The notes under the pieces: model-generated
The model's database searches: none
Told to the model about the DNA's origin: nothing
The model's input: only the letters and a program-made list of their open reading frames with translations
In this document: piece after piece, positions 26,754-35,597 of the stretch
Layout: each line of letters starts with the position of its first letter
Numbering within the stretch: position 1 is the first letter of the stretch
Translations under genes and position numbers: made by a program
NCBI RefSeq assembly: GCF_029872055.1
Contig: NZ_JARXNQ010000001.1
Coordinates: 248,001 to 312,000, forward strand
Length of the DNA stretch: 64,000 nucleotides
Origin: Sulfurimonas sp. C5
Lineage (GTDB): Bacteria > Campylobacterota > Campylobacteria > Campylobacterales > Sulfurimonadaceae
Reading direction: 5' to 3'

Positions 26754-28448
26754 TTAGATAGCTTTTGTATTGTCCATAAGTACAGGAACGAAGATTATTG
26801 AAACGATAACCGCTACCACTGTTCCTGAAATCAGTGCGACACCAAGACCGCCAAATACAGGATCACTTGCAAGCAGTGAAGAACCTAAGATAATGGCAAT
26901 AGCAGTTAATAAAATAGGTTTGAGCCTTGTTGCACTTGCAATCGCAATAGCACGTTTCTTCTCGATACCGTTATTTTTGATAAGCTCTTTTGTAAAGTCA
27001 ACGAGAAGTAAAGAGTTTCTTGAACTAATACCGATAAGGGCAATGAAACCTATCAAACTTGTGGCTGTTAAGAAAAACACATCCTCAGTAAAGATATTAG
27101 CTACCCAATGCCCTAAAATAACACCTATAATAGATAGGAAGCTACCACCTAAGATAATACCGCTGATAGCGTATGATTTATAATAAATTACCATCAGTAA
27201 AAAGATAAGGATAAGTGCAGCAATAAAAGCAGCTCCTAGGTCTCTAAAAGTATCAAGAGTTACTTTCATTTCTCCATCCCAGCGAAGCAGGTATTCTTTA
27301 CCTGTTTTTTTATCTACTAATGTTAAATCAAACATATATGTAGAGATACCAGGCTCTTTTTTAACTTCATAACCTTCTTGTGAGAAGTACTCGATCATTT
27401 TATCTCTGGCATCTAAAAGAGGATAGACTTGACTTTGATTGTCCGTCTCAGCTGTAACATTGATCATTGTCTTTAGATCTTTATGATAAATAGTTCTCTC
27501 AGACTTCATCTCTTTAATATTTACAACCTCTGTTAAAGGGATCATCATCCCTTTTGTATTCATAAGGTATAAAGAGCTTAACTTTGTTCTTAAAGAGTTT
27601 AAAGAGTTTTGATTTATATCTTTTGTTTCATCACTGAGTGAAACAAAAATACCTACTTGGTCATTAAGTTCAATAGTGTTTTTTACAGCAACAACCATCC
27701 CTTTAAAAGCGAGATAGAGTATTTGATTTACTTGCTCAACTGTTAAGCCGCTTCTTGCAATTTTTTCAGATATCGGTACAAGCTGAAATTTATCATAAGG
27801 TGTTTCAGTCATCACATCAACATCTACAATTTTATCTGTCTGTTTTAGTACTTTTGATACTTCATTTGCAATGCCGGCAACTTTTGTATTCGAATCTCCA
27901 TATACCTCTACAACAATAGAAGCCATTGTTGGAGGACCTGCAGGCATCTCAATCATCTGGATAACCGTACCTTCTATTTTTGATTCACATTGGTTTTTGA
28001 TGACAGGTCTAAGACGTTGTACCATAATAAAAGATTTTTCATCACGATGGTGCTTATCGGTAAGGTTTACTACCATTTCGGCATATCTCTCCCCTTGTTT
28101 CATACCGCTTCCTTTTACAAGTCCGGCATAATCAAGAGGAGCACCTTCACCTATAAAACTTTCAATATCAGTGACTTCTTTTTCAGGTTTTAAGACATCT
28201 TCAACACATTGAACAACCTCTTTAGTTTGAGAGATTGAACTTCCATCAGGTGTCTTGACATATACACTAAATGTATTAGAGCTTTTACCAGGTAACATTC
28301 TAGCAAGTACCACTTCTGTAGGAAGCATTAAAATTGTTCCAAAAAGAGATAGAAAAATAAGAGCTGTCACTAAAATTTTTTTAGAACGATGTTGTAAAAT
28401 ATCATAAATAAAATTTTCAAACTTTTTTCCCTGATGTTGATGTGACAT
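26754..28448 (-). CDS. Split RND efflux pump, C-terminal half
   Basis: 564 residues corresponding to TM7-TM12 of an RND exporter with the second periplasmic loop. TM7 is at ~25-45 (ILVTALIFLSLFGTIL), the porter region at ~50-400, and TM8-TM12 at ~405-560. The TM10 motif is GISSRNSLLLVDF, with Arg where AcrB has the proton-relay Lys940. The ATG overlaps the stop of the N-terminal half as TAATG, so the two polypeptides are made by coupled translation and must assemble to form one functional unit. The N-terminal end MSHQHQGKKFENF is a soluble extension. No frameshift remnant is visible, which supports a stable split. Confidence 0.88.
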   Translation of the reverse strand: MSHQHQGKKFENFIYDILQHRSKKILVTALIFLSLFGTILMLPTEVVLARMLPGKSSNTFSVYVKTPDGSSISQTKEVVQCVEDVLKPEKEVTDIESFIGEGAPLDYAGLVKGSGMKQGERYAEMVVNLTDKHHRDEKSFIMVQRLRPVIKNQCESKIEGTVIQMIEMPAGPPTMASIVVEVYGDSNTKVAGIANEVSKVLKQTDKIVDVDVMTETPYDKFQLVPISEKIARSGLTVEQVNQILYLAFKGMVVAVKNTIELNDQVGIFVSLSDETKDINQNSLNSLRTKLSSLYLMNTKGMMIPLTEVVNIKEMKSERTIYHKDLKTMINVTAETDNQSQVYPLLDARDKMIEYFSQEGYEVKKEPGISTYMFDLTLVDKKTGKEYLLRWDGEMKVTLDTFRDLGAAFIAALILIFLLMVIYYKSYAISGIILGGSFLSIIGVILGHWVANIFTEDVFFLTATSLIGFIALIGISSRNSLLLVDFTKELIKNNGIEKKRAIAIASATRLKPILLTAIAIILGSSLLASDPVFGGLGVALISGTVVAVIVSIIFVPVLMDNTKAI

Positions 28449-30061
28449 TAGAGGCTCCCTTTATTGTTTTCTTTTGGATGGTGTGCACCGTCATCTTTAA
28501 TTTTTAAAAGTTTTTTACTTAAATAAGGTGTAAAGATATAGGCTACTATTAACGAAGCTATAAGTGCTACAGGAACATTGAGAGGAATCGGTTTCATAAA
28601 AGCACCCATCATGCCTCCTACAAATGCCATAGGCACCATCGTTAAGATAATTGCAAGTGTCGCAACGTTAGTCGGTGCTCCAATCTCATCAGTTGCTTTT
28701 ACTACTAAGGTATCAATATCTTTATGGTCACTGTTATGTGCATGCAGATGTCTATGGATGTTTTCAATTACGATGATGGCCGCATCTACAAGTAAACCTA
28801 ATGAGAGTAAAAATGCAAACAGAGTCATTCTATTGATCGTCTGTCCACTTAGATATGCAACAAAAAGAGTTGCTGCAAGAATTGCAGGTACCGTAAACAT
28901 TACGATCATACTCTCTTTATATCCAAGGAAGAATACAAGCATTACGGTAATAATTACAATTGTAATAATAAGATGTTCTACAAGCTCATTAACCGCTTCG
29001 TTTGCACGTTGTCCGTAATCTCTTGTAATGGTATATCCAATCCCTTGAGTTTTTAATTTTTCGTCATATTTAGTAAGAAGTGCCTTAACGTCATCTGCAA
29101 CAAATACGGCATTTGAACCTGCCAGTTTTGAGATAGTCAATGTTATTTGGGAGTATGAGCGTTTTTCCTCTATATCATTCAGCGTAATTTTAGCCGAGAG
29201 CTTATCATTGTTATTGATTCCATCTTTTACAGATGCAACATCTTTGAGATAGATTGGAGAACCCATATATTGTGCAACTATTATGTTCTGTACATCTTCG
29301 ATATTCTCAATAACATTTTGTACACCGAATACGACAAGTTTTTTATCTTTTGTATTAGTATTTACGTTTGGAGCTTTGATAGAGATTGCTTTTATAGCTT
29401 GAACAATTTGTCCTAATGAAAGGTGATACCCTTTAAGCTTATTGAGATCAACATCTACATTGAATTGTTGTTTATGTTCACCTTTTAGGTCTGTTTTTGA
29501 AACATTGTCTATTTGTGCAATTTTGATTTTAAGATCTTGAATAGTTTTTAAAAAATCTGAATATACAAGAGTCTCATTCGTTTGATAAAAAGCAATATTT
29601 ACAATAGGGATATCAATGTCTATATCAAAAGGCTTAACTAGTGGCTGCATCACCTCTTTTGGCATCAGATCCATATTTTGCATAACTTTATCGTAAAGTT
29701 TTAGGTTTGATGCTTCCCTGTTTTGTCCTATATAATACATTACATTGATGACAGCAGCATTTTCCATACTCATTGAGTATATGTGCTCAACACCGCTAAT
29801 CTCACGAATTTTTTGCTCTAATGGTTGAACGACGATTTTTTCAACCTCTTTTGGAGAAAGTCCCGGTGCTGCAACAACAATACTACCGCCACTCAGAGCT
29901 ATTTGAGGGTCCTCTTCACGAGGCATAACTTCTAAAGAGATATACCCGATTGCCAATAAAAATACAGCTAAAATAGCTGTAAGAGGGTTATATAAAAATG
30001 ATTTTGCAAGTTTTCCTGCGTAATCGCTAACTTTTATATTGCTAACATCATGTTCTTGCAT
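28448..30061 (-). CDS. Split RND efflux pump, N-terminal half
   Basis: 537 residues corresponding to TM1-TM6 of an RND exporter with the first periplasmic loop. TM1 is at ~25-45 (NPLTAILAVFLLAIGYISLEVMP) and TM2-TM6 at ~345-520. It has the PREEDPQIALSGG and GLSPKEVEKIVVQPLEQ blocks. In TM4 the sequence is LLVDAAIIVIEN, so only one of the two AcrB aspartates remains; HME-type metal pumps also have a single Asp here. The protein ends with a His/Lys-rich tail (KDDGAHHPKENNKGSL) after TM6. Gene order is TolC, MFP, this half, then the C-half; it starts 2 bases after the MFP stop. Confidence 0.88.
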   Translation of the reverse strand: MQEHDVSNIKVSDYAGKLAKSFLYNPLTAILAVFLLAIGYISLEVMPREEDPQIALSGGSIVVAAPGLSPKEVEKIVVQPLEQKIREISGVEHIYSMSMENAAVINVMYYIGQNREASNLKLYDKVMQNMDLMPKEVMQPLVKPFDIDIDIPIVNIAFYQTNETLVYSDFLKTIQDLKIKIAQIDNVSKTDLKGEHKQQFNVDVDLNKLKGYHLSLGQIVQAIKAISIKAPNVNTNTKDKKLVVFGVQNVIENIEDVQNIIVAQYMGSPIYLKDVASVKDGINNNDKLSAKITLNDIEEKRSYSQITLTISKLAGSNAVFVADDVKALLTKYDEKLKTQGIGYTITRDYGQRANEAVNELVEHLIITIVIITVMLVFFLGYKESMIVMFTVPAILAATLFVAYLSGQTINRMTLFAFLLSLGLLVDAAIIVIENIHRHLHAHNSDHKDIDTLVVKATDEIGAPTNVATLAIILTMVPMAFVGGMMGAFMKPIPLNVPVALIASLIVAYIFTPYLSKKLLKIKDDGAHHPKENNKGSL

Positions 30062-30063
30062 AA

Positions 30064-30816
30064 CTATTTTACCTCAATACCGATTGTAGCATACATACCG
30101 GGATAGATATTTTTGTTTTTGCTTAGTAAAGAAATTTTTACTTTGAAAGTATGTGTCATAGGGTTTGAACTTGGAATGATTGCTGAGATTTTTCCTATCA
30201 TTTGAAGACCTAAAGATGGTATTTCTACACTTACTTTTTTCCCAACGTATACACTTTTCATATCTTGTTCTGCAATTTCTATTTCTACTTTTAAGTTACT
30301 TAGATCTGAAAGTACAATAGCCGGCATACCAGGGATAGCCATTTCACCGACTTTGATGCTTTTAGAAATAACAACACCGTCATTAGGTGCTTTAATTCTT
30401 AAGTATTGGTATTGGTTTTCAACCTCTTGAAGTCTTGCTTGAGCGATATTAATCATATCTTGTAAATTTTTTGCAGCCAGTTCAAGCTCTTCAACTTTAT
30501 ATTTTGCAACCATATCTTGTGCATAAAGTTTTTTATGACGTTCTAGATTGATAATTACATTTTCGTATTGATTTTTATACATTTGCAGTGCAGCTTCTGC
30601 TTGACGTTTTGCCGAATCGATTTCACGAGAATCAATTGTATAAAGGAGTTGGTTTTTCTTTACTCTATCACCTTCACTTACAGTTACATTTGTAACAAAG
30701 CCCATAAAACGGCTTGTAATCATCTTTTGATTGTCTGAAATCACACTTCCGGACAGTGTTAACATTTCAGCAAATAAAGATGCCGTAAGTGTGATAAGTA
30801 GTATGGTTTTTTTCAT
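30064..30816 (-). CDS. Periplasmic adaptor (membrane fusion protein) of the split RND pump
   Basis: 250 residues, short for the HlyD/AcrA-type family (~350-400). A signal peptide (1-16, ending SLFAE) precedes the lipoyl half-motif (VTNVTVSEGDRVKKNQLLYTIDS), a coiled-coil hairpin (~75-135), the second lipoyl half (LRIKAPNDGVVISKSIKVGEMA) and a beta-barrel domain. The membrane-proximal domain is small. Its ATG overlaps the TolC-like stop (TAATG). It links the pump to the outer-membrane channel encoded just upstream. Confidence 0.9.
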   Translation of the reverse strand: MKKTILLITLTASLFAEMLTLSGSVISDNQKMITSRFMGFVTNVTVSEGDRVKKNQLLYTIDSREIDSAKRQAEAALQMYKNQYENVIINLERHKKLYAQDMVAKYKVEELELAAKNLQDMINIAQARLQEVENQYQYLRIKAPNDGVVISKSIKVGEMAIPGMPAIVLSDLSNLKVEIEIAEQDMKSVYVGKKVSVEIPSLGLQMIGKISAIIPSSNPMTHTFKVKISLLSKNKNIYPGMYATIGIEVK

Positions 30817-32162
30817 TAGTTTTCTCCGTTTGCTAGTTTTTCAAGTTCAAAAATCTTTTCATTTCTTTTGTTTTTAGCAACCAAAAGTTCTAAAATCTTT
30901 TCAATTTGAGATGATTGTTTGATGATTACATCGTTCATAGAAATAAGTTTTTCTTTATATCTTGCTTCATAGTTTTTATAAATGGCATCTGCTAGATCTA
31001 ATTCTTTTTTTAAAGATTTGATCTCTTGGTTGACACTTTTAATTTCTGTGCGTATTTTAGCAAGTTTTAGTGCGATTCCTTGTTTAGCAAGTTCAACTTG
31101 TGAGTGCATTTTTAACTCTTCAACTTTTGCTTTTTCTATGTTCGCACTGTCAATACCACCGTTAAAGATATTCCACGTGAGTCTTGCACCTACAGTATAA
31201 GCTTTGTGATCATTTGCATTACCTAAAAAAGTATTGTCGGCAGTTGCTACTTCTGCAAAAGCACCAACTGTGGGATAGTATGATGCTTCATTAGCATCTA
31301 ACATATTCTTTTTGAGCTCCAGTGCAGTTGTTGCTTGTTTAATATCTAAGTTTCTGTCTAAAACCATATCTTTACTAATATACGGTTCTGTAATCTCTTT
31401 TGCAGGAAGTTCAATTTTGTCAACTTTTTCATTAAGCAAAAAACTGATGTAATGGTAAAGCAGTTCTTCATTTGCTTTCATCTGTACAAGAAGTCTTTCT
31501 ACATTTCCTTTTTTTGCTTTTACTTCAAGAAGATCGACTTTTTTGGCATACCCTACGTCAATCATAGTTTTCGTCGTTTTTTCTAAAGAATTGATATTTG
31601 ATAAAATAGTTTCCATATTATGAATTGACGATTCAAGAAGAGCCATATCGTAATAACTCTTTTTTAATTGGAATACTTTTTCGTTGAGTACTTTGTCTTT
31701 ATCAAGAGTTTTAATATTTTTTACTTCTTGCATCACTTTTGTATAACTTGAAATTGCAAAGCCTGTAAATAAAGGTACTTCATAACGAAGTTTTGATTGA
31801 AAAAAGTTTTGATCTTTTGGATAGTTTAGATCGTGTGGTTTTACCGTCAAGATATTTGGATTAGTTAAACTAAAATCACGAAAACCAAAATCACCGAATG
31901 TTGCTTCGCGAGATGTAAGTTTAAATCCAAACACATTTCCCGCATCGTTTGAACGGGCAACGTCTTGTGTGAAATCTAACTTACCCCAGTGCAAGCCGGT
32001 AGTTTTGTCAATATCTTCTTGAGCACTTTTTACCTCTAATGTAGCAGTTTTTATCTCTAAATTGTTGTTTTTTAATATTTCTAATGCCTGAGACAAACTC
32101 AAAGGATCATTAGATGCAGATAAAAACCATGGTAAAAGGAGTGCACTCACAACTTTTTTCAT
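30816..32162 (-). CDS. TolC family outer-membrane efflux channel
   Basis: 448 residues with a signal peptide (MKKVVSALLLPWFLSAS) and two OEP repeats of long helices (for example residues ~165-250 and ~335-440), typical of TolC-like trimeric channels. It is the first gene of the efflux operon, with a 200-base gap to the divergent DUF4395 gene. It overlaps the adaptor gene through TAATG. The substrate of the system is not visible from sequence. Confidence 0.9.
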   Translation of the reverse strand: MKKVVSALLLPWFLSASNDPLSLSQALEILKNNNLEIKTATLEVKSAQEDIDKTTGLHWGKLDFTQDVARSNDAGNVFGFKLTSREATFGDFGFRDFSLTNPNILTVKPHDLNYPKDQNFFQSKLRYEVPLFTGFAISSYTKVMQEVKNIKTLDKDKVLNEKVFQLKKSYYDMALLESSIHNMETILSNINSLEKTTKTMIDVGYAKKVDLLEVKAKKGNVERLLVQMKANEELLYHYISFLLNEKVDKIELPAKEITEPYISKDMVLDRNLDIKQATTALELKKNMLDANEASYYPTVGAFAEVATADNTFLGNANDHKAYTVGARLTWNIFNGGIDSANIEKAKVEELKMHSQVELAKQGIALKLAKIRTEIKSVNQEIKSLKKELDLADAIYKNYEARYKEKLISMNDVIIKQSSQIEKILELLVAKNKRNEKIFELEKLANGEN

Positions 32163-32203
32163 ATTTGATGTCCTTGTTTATAATAGTTATAATTTGAGAA
32201 TAA

Positions 32204-32209
32204 ATTATA
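32204..32209 (-). promoter_or_regulatory. -10 box of the TolC-MFP-RND operon
   Basis: TATAAT on the minus strand, about 42 bases before the TolC-like ATG, in a 200-base AT-rich gap. Several similar AT-rich sites lie nearby, so the exact box is uncertain. Confidence 0.4.
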
Positions 32210-32362
32210 ACATAAATTTTTATATATTATAGTATAAACTTATTAAAAAAACTCTAATTTAAAAATTAAATTTAGAACTTCAAGTATAAGAAAAAAATAT
32301 AGTTAAAGTTTAAGGAAATGTGATTAAAATTTGATAATTCTTTTACTTGAAGGGAAATAACA

Positions 32363-32809
32363 ATGTCTGTTTGTCCATTGAATTTTGAAAAAGTTGATGC
32401 TAATGTAACAAGATTTTCTGCATTATTTGTTGCTGCTTTAGTTGGACTTTATCTTTATACTCATAATGTTTTTATACTCTATTTTTTAATTTTCGATTTT
32501 GTTATGAAACTTTTTTTAAACCGTGGTATTTCACCTATCAGTATGTTGGCAGAATTTTTTAAAGGCTTATTCAATATAAAAGACAAACTTGTAGACGGTG
32601 GTGCAAAGCGTTTAGCAGGTTTATTTGGTTTCTTATTTGTATTGTTATTACTTGTAACACACTATTTTGATTTATGGAGTGTCTCTTTAGGGATAGCAAT
32701 CATTTTTCTTTCATGCTCTTTACTAGATGTATTTTTTGGTTTTTGTATAGCATGTAACATATACTTCATTATTAAAAAAATCTATCCAAATTTTATGAAT
32801 AACCTATAG
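32363..32809 (+). CDS. DUF4395 family membrane protein
   Basis: 148 residues with about four hydrophobic helices (near 20-35, 38-50, 85-105 and 110-140). The start SVCPLNFEKVDANVTRF is the DUF4395 signature. Function is unknown; some family members lie next to thioredoxin-like genes. The ribosome binding site is GAAGGGA. It is divergent from the split RND operon and stands before a group of small genes. Confidence 0.75.
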   Translation: MSVCPLNFEKVDANVTRFSALFVAALVGLYLYTHNVFILYFLIFDFVMKLFLNRGISPISMLAEFFKGLFNIKDKLVDGGAKRLAGLFGFLFVLLLLVTHYFDLWSVSLGIAIIFLSCSLLDVFFGFCIACNIYFIIKKIYPNFMNNL

Positions 32810-32866
32810 TTGTTTATTTATCTAGTTGTACAATAGTGTTAAGCAATTAATACTAAAGGATAAACA

Positions 32867-33076
32867 ATGGATGCTGTAATCAAAGACCTTATTTCCAGAA
32901 AAGATGAAATTCAAGCAGAAGTAGAAACAATTTTTAAAGCAAATATGAAATTTACAGACTGGAATGTTCCTGAGGCTGACGATAAAGAGGCTGCAAAGGT
33001 AATTCTTGATATGATTCAAGAAAAATTAGATAAAATAAAAGCTGACGTTGAAGCTGGAAAATACGACAACTATTAA
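32867..33076 (+). CDS. Small acidic protein of unknown function
   Basis: 69 residues, mostly helical and acidic, Lys/Glu-rich, with no signal or membrane segment. The central WNVPEADDKEAAKVILDMIQEKLDKIK suggests a helical hairpin. An AAAGGA ribosome binding site precedes the ATG. The next small gene begins 10 bases after its stop, so they are probably cotranscribed. I recognise no family. Confidence 0.62.
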   Translation: MDAVIKDLISRKDEIQAEVETIFKANMKFTDWNVPEADDKEAAKVILDMIQEKLDKIKADVEAGKYDNY

Positions 33077-33086
33077 GGACAAATAG

Positions 33087-33293
33087 ATGAATGAAAAAAT
33101 TAGAGAAAATTTAGAAGCAATTAGAGATAAGGTTTCTAAAACAGATCTTCTTGATGAAAGTCAAAAAACTGACAGTGTTAAAAGAATTGAAGAGTGGGTT
33201 TTAGAAGACAAGGCTTTTGGAACTTTAAAAGACGAGTTAATTGAAACAAGCGTATTTTTTGAAAAACTTTTTGCAGAATTAGGTATCGAGTAA
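33087..33293 (+). CDS. Small helical protein of unknown function
   Basis: 68 residues, charged and predicted helical (EKIRENLEAIRDKVSKTDLL), without membrane segments. The start follows AAGGA. It is similar in size and charge to the preceding 69-residue gene but I see no clear sequence repeat between them. It is located upstream of coaX-hisG. Confidence 0.62.
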   Translation: MNEKIRENLEAIRDKVSKTDLLDESQKTDSVKRIEEWVLEDKAFGTLKDELIETSVFFEKLFAELGIE

Positions 33294-33308
33294 GGATATA
33301 TTATAGAT

Positions 33309-33629
33309 ATGCAAATGGTTGTTGATTCCCTTCGTACAAAGGGAAAGATTTTTAAAAAAATGCAAGAAGTAAATCCTAAGGAATTAGGAATCAGAAATAA
33401 GATTAAAATTTATGTTGCTACAGATATAAATGGTTATTTTTGGGCTATTTTTGCAGTGAGCCAAAAAAGCAGATTGCTTATGAAAGATGTACATAAATTT
33501 GAAGAGATTTATTCAAAACTTACACTTTTCTGCGAACATAATTTTAAACAAAAGATTCTCTTCATAGATGCTCCTTTATGTTCTAAAGCACAAAAAGCTT
33601 TTAAAGAAGTAGGCTGGAAAATCCAGTAA
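33309..33629 (+). CDS. Conserved hypothetical protein upstream of coaX
   Basis: 106 residues with an alternating beta/alpha pattern (KIKIYVATDINGYFWAIFAVSQKSRLLMKDV...KILFIDAPLCSKAQKAFKEVGW). No known motif is recognised. The second ATG (33315) is a possible alternative start. Its TAA overlaps the coaX ATG (TAATG), so it is coupled to that gene. A partner role in the pantothenate kinase gene cluster is possible but unproven. Confidence 0.65.
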   Translation: MQMVVDSLRTKGKIFKKMQEVNPKELGIRNKIKIYVATDINGYFWAIFAVSQKSRLLMKDVHKFEEIYSKLTLFCEHNFKQKILFIDAPLCSKAQKAFKEVGWKIQ

Positions 33630-34246
33630 TGCTTCTTTGTGATATCGGAAATACCTCTTACCATTTTAATAACTCTACACAGGATTTTAAACACTCTGTA
33701 AAAGACTTTAATCCTGCATCTATTACCGAGAAAGTTTTTTTTATCTCCGTAAATGTCCAAAGCAAACAAAAACTGCAAATACTTGATAACTGGATCGATT
33801 TAGAACAGTTTATCGACCGCTCAAAATATTATGAAACAATGGGTATTGACCGCATCGTTGCTCTTGCTTCTGTAACTAATGCAGTTGTAATTGATGCAGG
33901 CAGTGCGATTACTGTTGATGTGGTAAAAAAAGGTAGTTTTGAAGGTGGTTTTATCTATCCGGGTATGAGAGCGATGCAGGAATGTTACAAAAATATCTCT
34001 TCTGCACTCGATTACTCATTTAACTTTGAGCTAGATTTGGGTAAAATGGCGAAAAATTCTCAAGACGCGATCAGTTACGGGTATCTCAAACCATTTGTTG
34101 ATGAGATAAAAAGTAAAAATTTACCGATTATTTTAACTGGTGGAGACGCGTCAGAGTTTAAAAAACTATTTCCCGATGCCATACTCGATCAAGAGTTGAT
34201 TTTTAACGGGATGAAAAAGATTATAACAAAGGCTGGTTTATGCTAA
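33629..34246 (+). CDS. coaX: Type III pantothenate kinase
   Basis: First step of coenzyme A synthesis. 205 residues, with the ASKHA fold signatures: MLLCDIGNTSYHF (phosphate 1, conserved Asp and Asn), GIDRIVALAS, VVIDAGSAITVDVV (phosphate 2) and GGFIYPGM. CoaX needs a monovalent cation and is insensitive to CoA feedback in characterised members. It is shorter than the usual ~250 residues but has all core motifs, as in other Campylobacterota. It is coupled to the gene before it and overlaps hisG by seven bases. Confidence 0.92.
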   Translation: MLLCDIGNTSYHFNNSTQDFKHSVKDFNPASITEKVFFISVNVQSKQKLQILDNWIDLEQFIDRSKYYETMGIDRIVALASVTNAVVIDAGSAITVDVVKKGSFEGGFIYPGMRAMQECYKNISSALDYSFNFELDLGKMAKNSQDAISYGYLKPFVDEIKSKNLPIILTGGDASEFKKLFPDAILDQELIFNGMKKIITKAGLC

Positions 34247-34866
34247 CAGTTGCACTTCCAAAAGGTCGTATAGCAAAAGAAACACTAGAGATTTTTGAAA
34301 CTATTTTTGGAGACAGTTTCAAATTTGACGATAGAAAACTTATTTTAGATACTCCAAAATTTCGCTTTTTACTTGTAAGAAATCAAGATGTTGCAACATA
34401 TGTTTATCATCAAGCGGCAGATATCGGTGTAGTTGGACTAGACACTTTAGAAGAGCAGGGGCTTGACGTTGTTCGTCTGCTTGATCTAAGACGCGGTGTT
34501 TGTAAAGTGGCTATAGGGATGAAAAAGGGTGAGAAGTTAGACCTGACAAAGCCTGAGTTAAAAGTAGCATCTAAAATGGTAAACATCACGAAAAAATACT
34601 TTGAAGAACGTGCTGTAAGTGTTGAAATAATCAAACTTTACGGTTCGATTGAACTTGCACCGCTTATCGGTTTAGCTGATATGATTGTAGATATTGTTGA
34701 AACAGGCACTACAATGAAGCAAAACGGTTTAGAAGTTGTTCAAGATATTATGACAAGTTCGACTTATCTAATCGCAAATAAAAACTCTTATGTTGCAAAA
34801 AAAGATGAAGTTTTAGATATCTATGAGAAGATCAATAAAGTAATTAAAGCTGAGCAAAACGCTTAA
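34240..34866 (+). CDS. hisG: ATP phosphoribosyltransferase, short form
   Basis: First step of histidine synthesis (ATP + PRPP). 208 residues, the short form, lacking the C-terminal regulatory ACT-like domain of ~300-residue HisG. Blocks seen: TVALPKGRIAKETLEIF, DIGVVGLDTLEE, and the PRPP loop DMIVDIVETGTTMKQNGL. Short HisG works with HisZ as regulatory partner; hisZ is not in the window. The gene overlaps both coaX and the methyltransferase gene. Confidence 0.94.
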   Translation: MLTVALPKGRIAKETLEIFETIFGDSFKFDDRKLILDTPKFRFLLVRNQDVATYVYHQAADIGVVGLDTLEEQGLDVVRLLDLRRGVCKVAIGMKKGEKLDLTKPELKVASKMVNITKKYFEERAVSVEIIKLYGSIELAPLIGLADMIVDIVETGTTMKQNGLEVVQDIMTSSTYLIANKNSYVAKKDEVLDIYEKINKVIKAEQNA

Positions 34867-35549
34867 TGACAAATTTAGACCTATATGCAAAGGCTGAACA
34901 CCTTTTAGGGATTGAAGAAGCAACAGAAGCACTTTATGATCTGTACCGTTCGGAATTAGAAGATTATAAGGTAAAAACACTTTTAGATGTAGGCTGTGGA
35001 CGCGGCGGTTTTATGCGTCGTATGATTAGTGATGGTGTACAATGTAAAGGTGTTGATTTAAGTCAGTTCATGATAGATGAATGTAAAGAACAAGGCTTAG
35101 ATGCAGAGTGTATTGACGTGAGTGAAGTTGAAGGCACGTATGACGCAGTCGTAAGTATTTTTGACGTACTTAACTTTATGGATAAAGAAGCACTGACAAA
35201 GTTTTTAGATGCAATAGCGCTTAAACTCAATGATGACGGAATATTTATCGCCGATATCAATACTATCTACGGCTTTAAAGATGTTGCAGAAGGTTCAATG
35301 AGTAATGATAGTGACGATGAGTTCTTAAGTGTTGATGCCATTTTTGAAAACAATGAACTCCATACAAAATTTACACTGTTTGAAAAAAATGAAGATGGAA
35401 GATATACAAAGTATCAAGATACGATTGTTCAGTACTTTCATAAAATAAAATTCTTTCAAAACCTCACATCATTGAAATTAGTTGACAAACAAACTTTCTC
35501 ACTTTACGATACAGAAGATAAGACACTTTTAATCTTTAAAAAGCGATAA
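34866..35549 (+). CDS. SAM-dependent methyltransferase, class I
   Basis: 227 residues with the Rossmann-type fold. Motif I is TLLDVGCGRGGFMRRM (about residues 38-53), followed by the acidic loop GVDLSQFMIDEC and YDAVVSIFDVLNFM as motif III. The substrate is unknown. It is linked to hisG by TAATG. It may be a small-molecule methyltransferase; neighbourhood gives no clear clue. Confidence 0.85.
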   Translation: MTNLDLYAKAEHLLGIEEATEALYDLYRSELEDYKVKTLLDVGCGRGGFMRRMISDGVQCKGVDLSQFMIDECKEQGLDAECIDVSEVEGTYDAVVSIFDVLNFMDKEALTKFLDAIALKLNDDGIFIADINTIYGFKDVAEGSMSNDSDDEFLSVDAIFENNELHTKFTLFEKNEDGRYTKYQDTIVQYFHKIKFFQNLTSLKLVDKQTFSLYDTEDKTLLIFKKR

Positions 35550-35597
35550 TGAATATATATGATTACAGTATATATCAGTTAAATAAAAAGGATTAAA

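Noticed and set aside
28446-28450. Sequencing frameshift or pseudogene at the RND split
   Set aside because: A clean stop, a TAATG-coupled start and extra soluble tails on both sides argue for two intact genes.
34866-35549. Methyltransferase as part of a restriction-modification system
   Set aside because: Small class I fold without DNA methylase DPPY/NPPF motifs and no restriction gene nearby.
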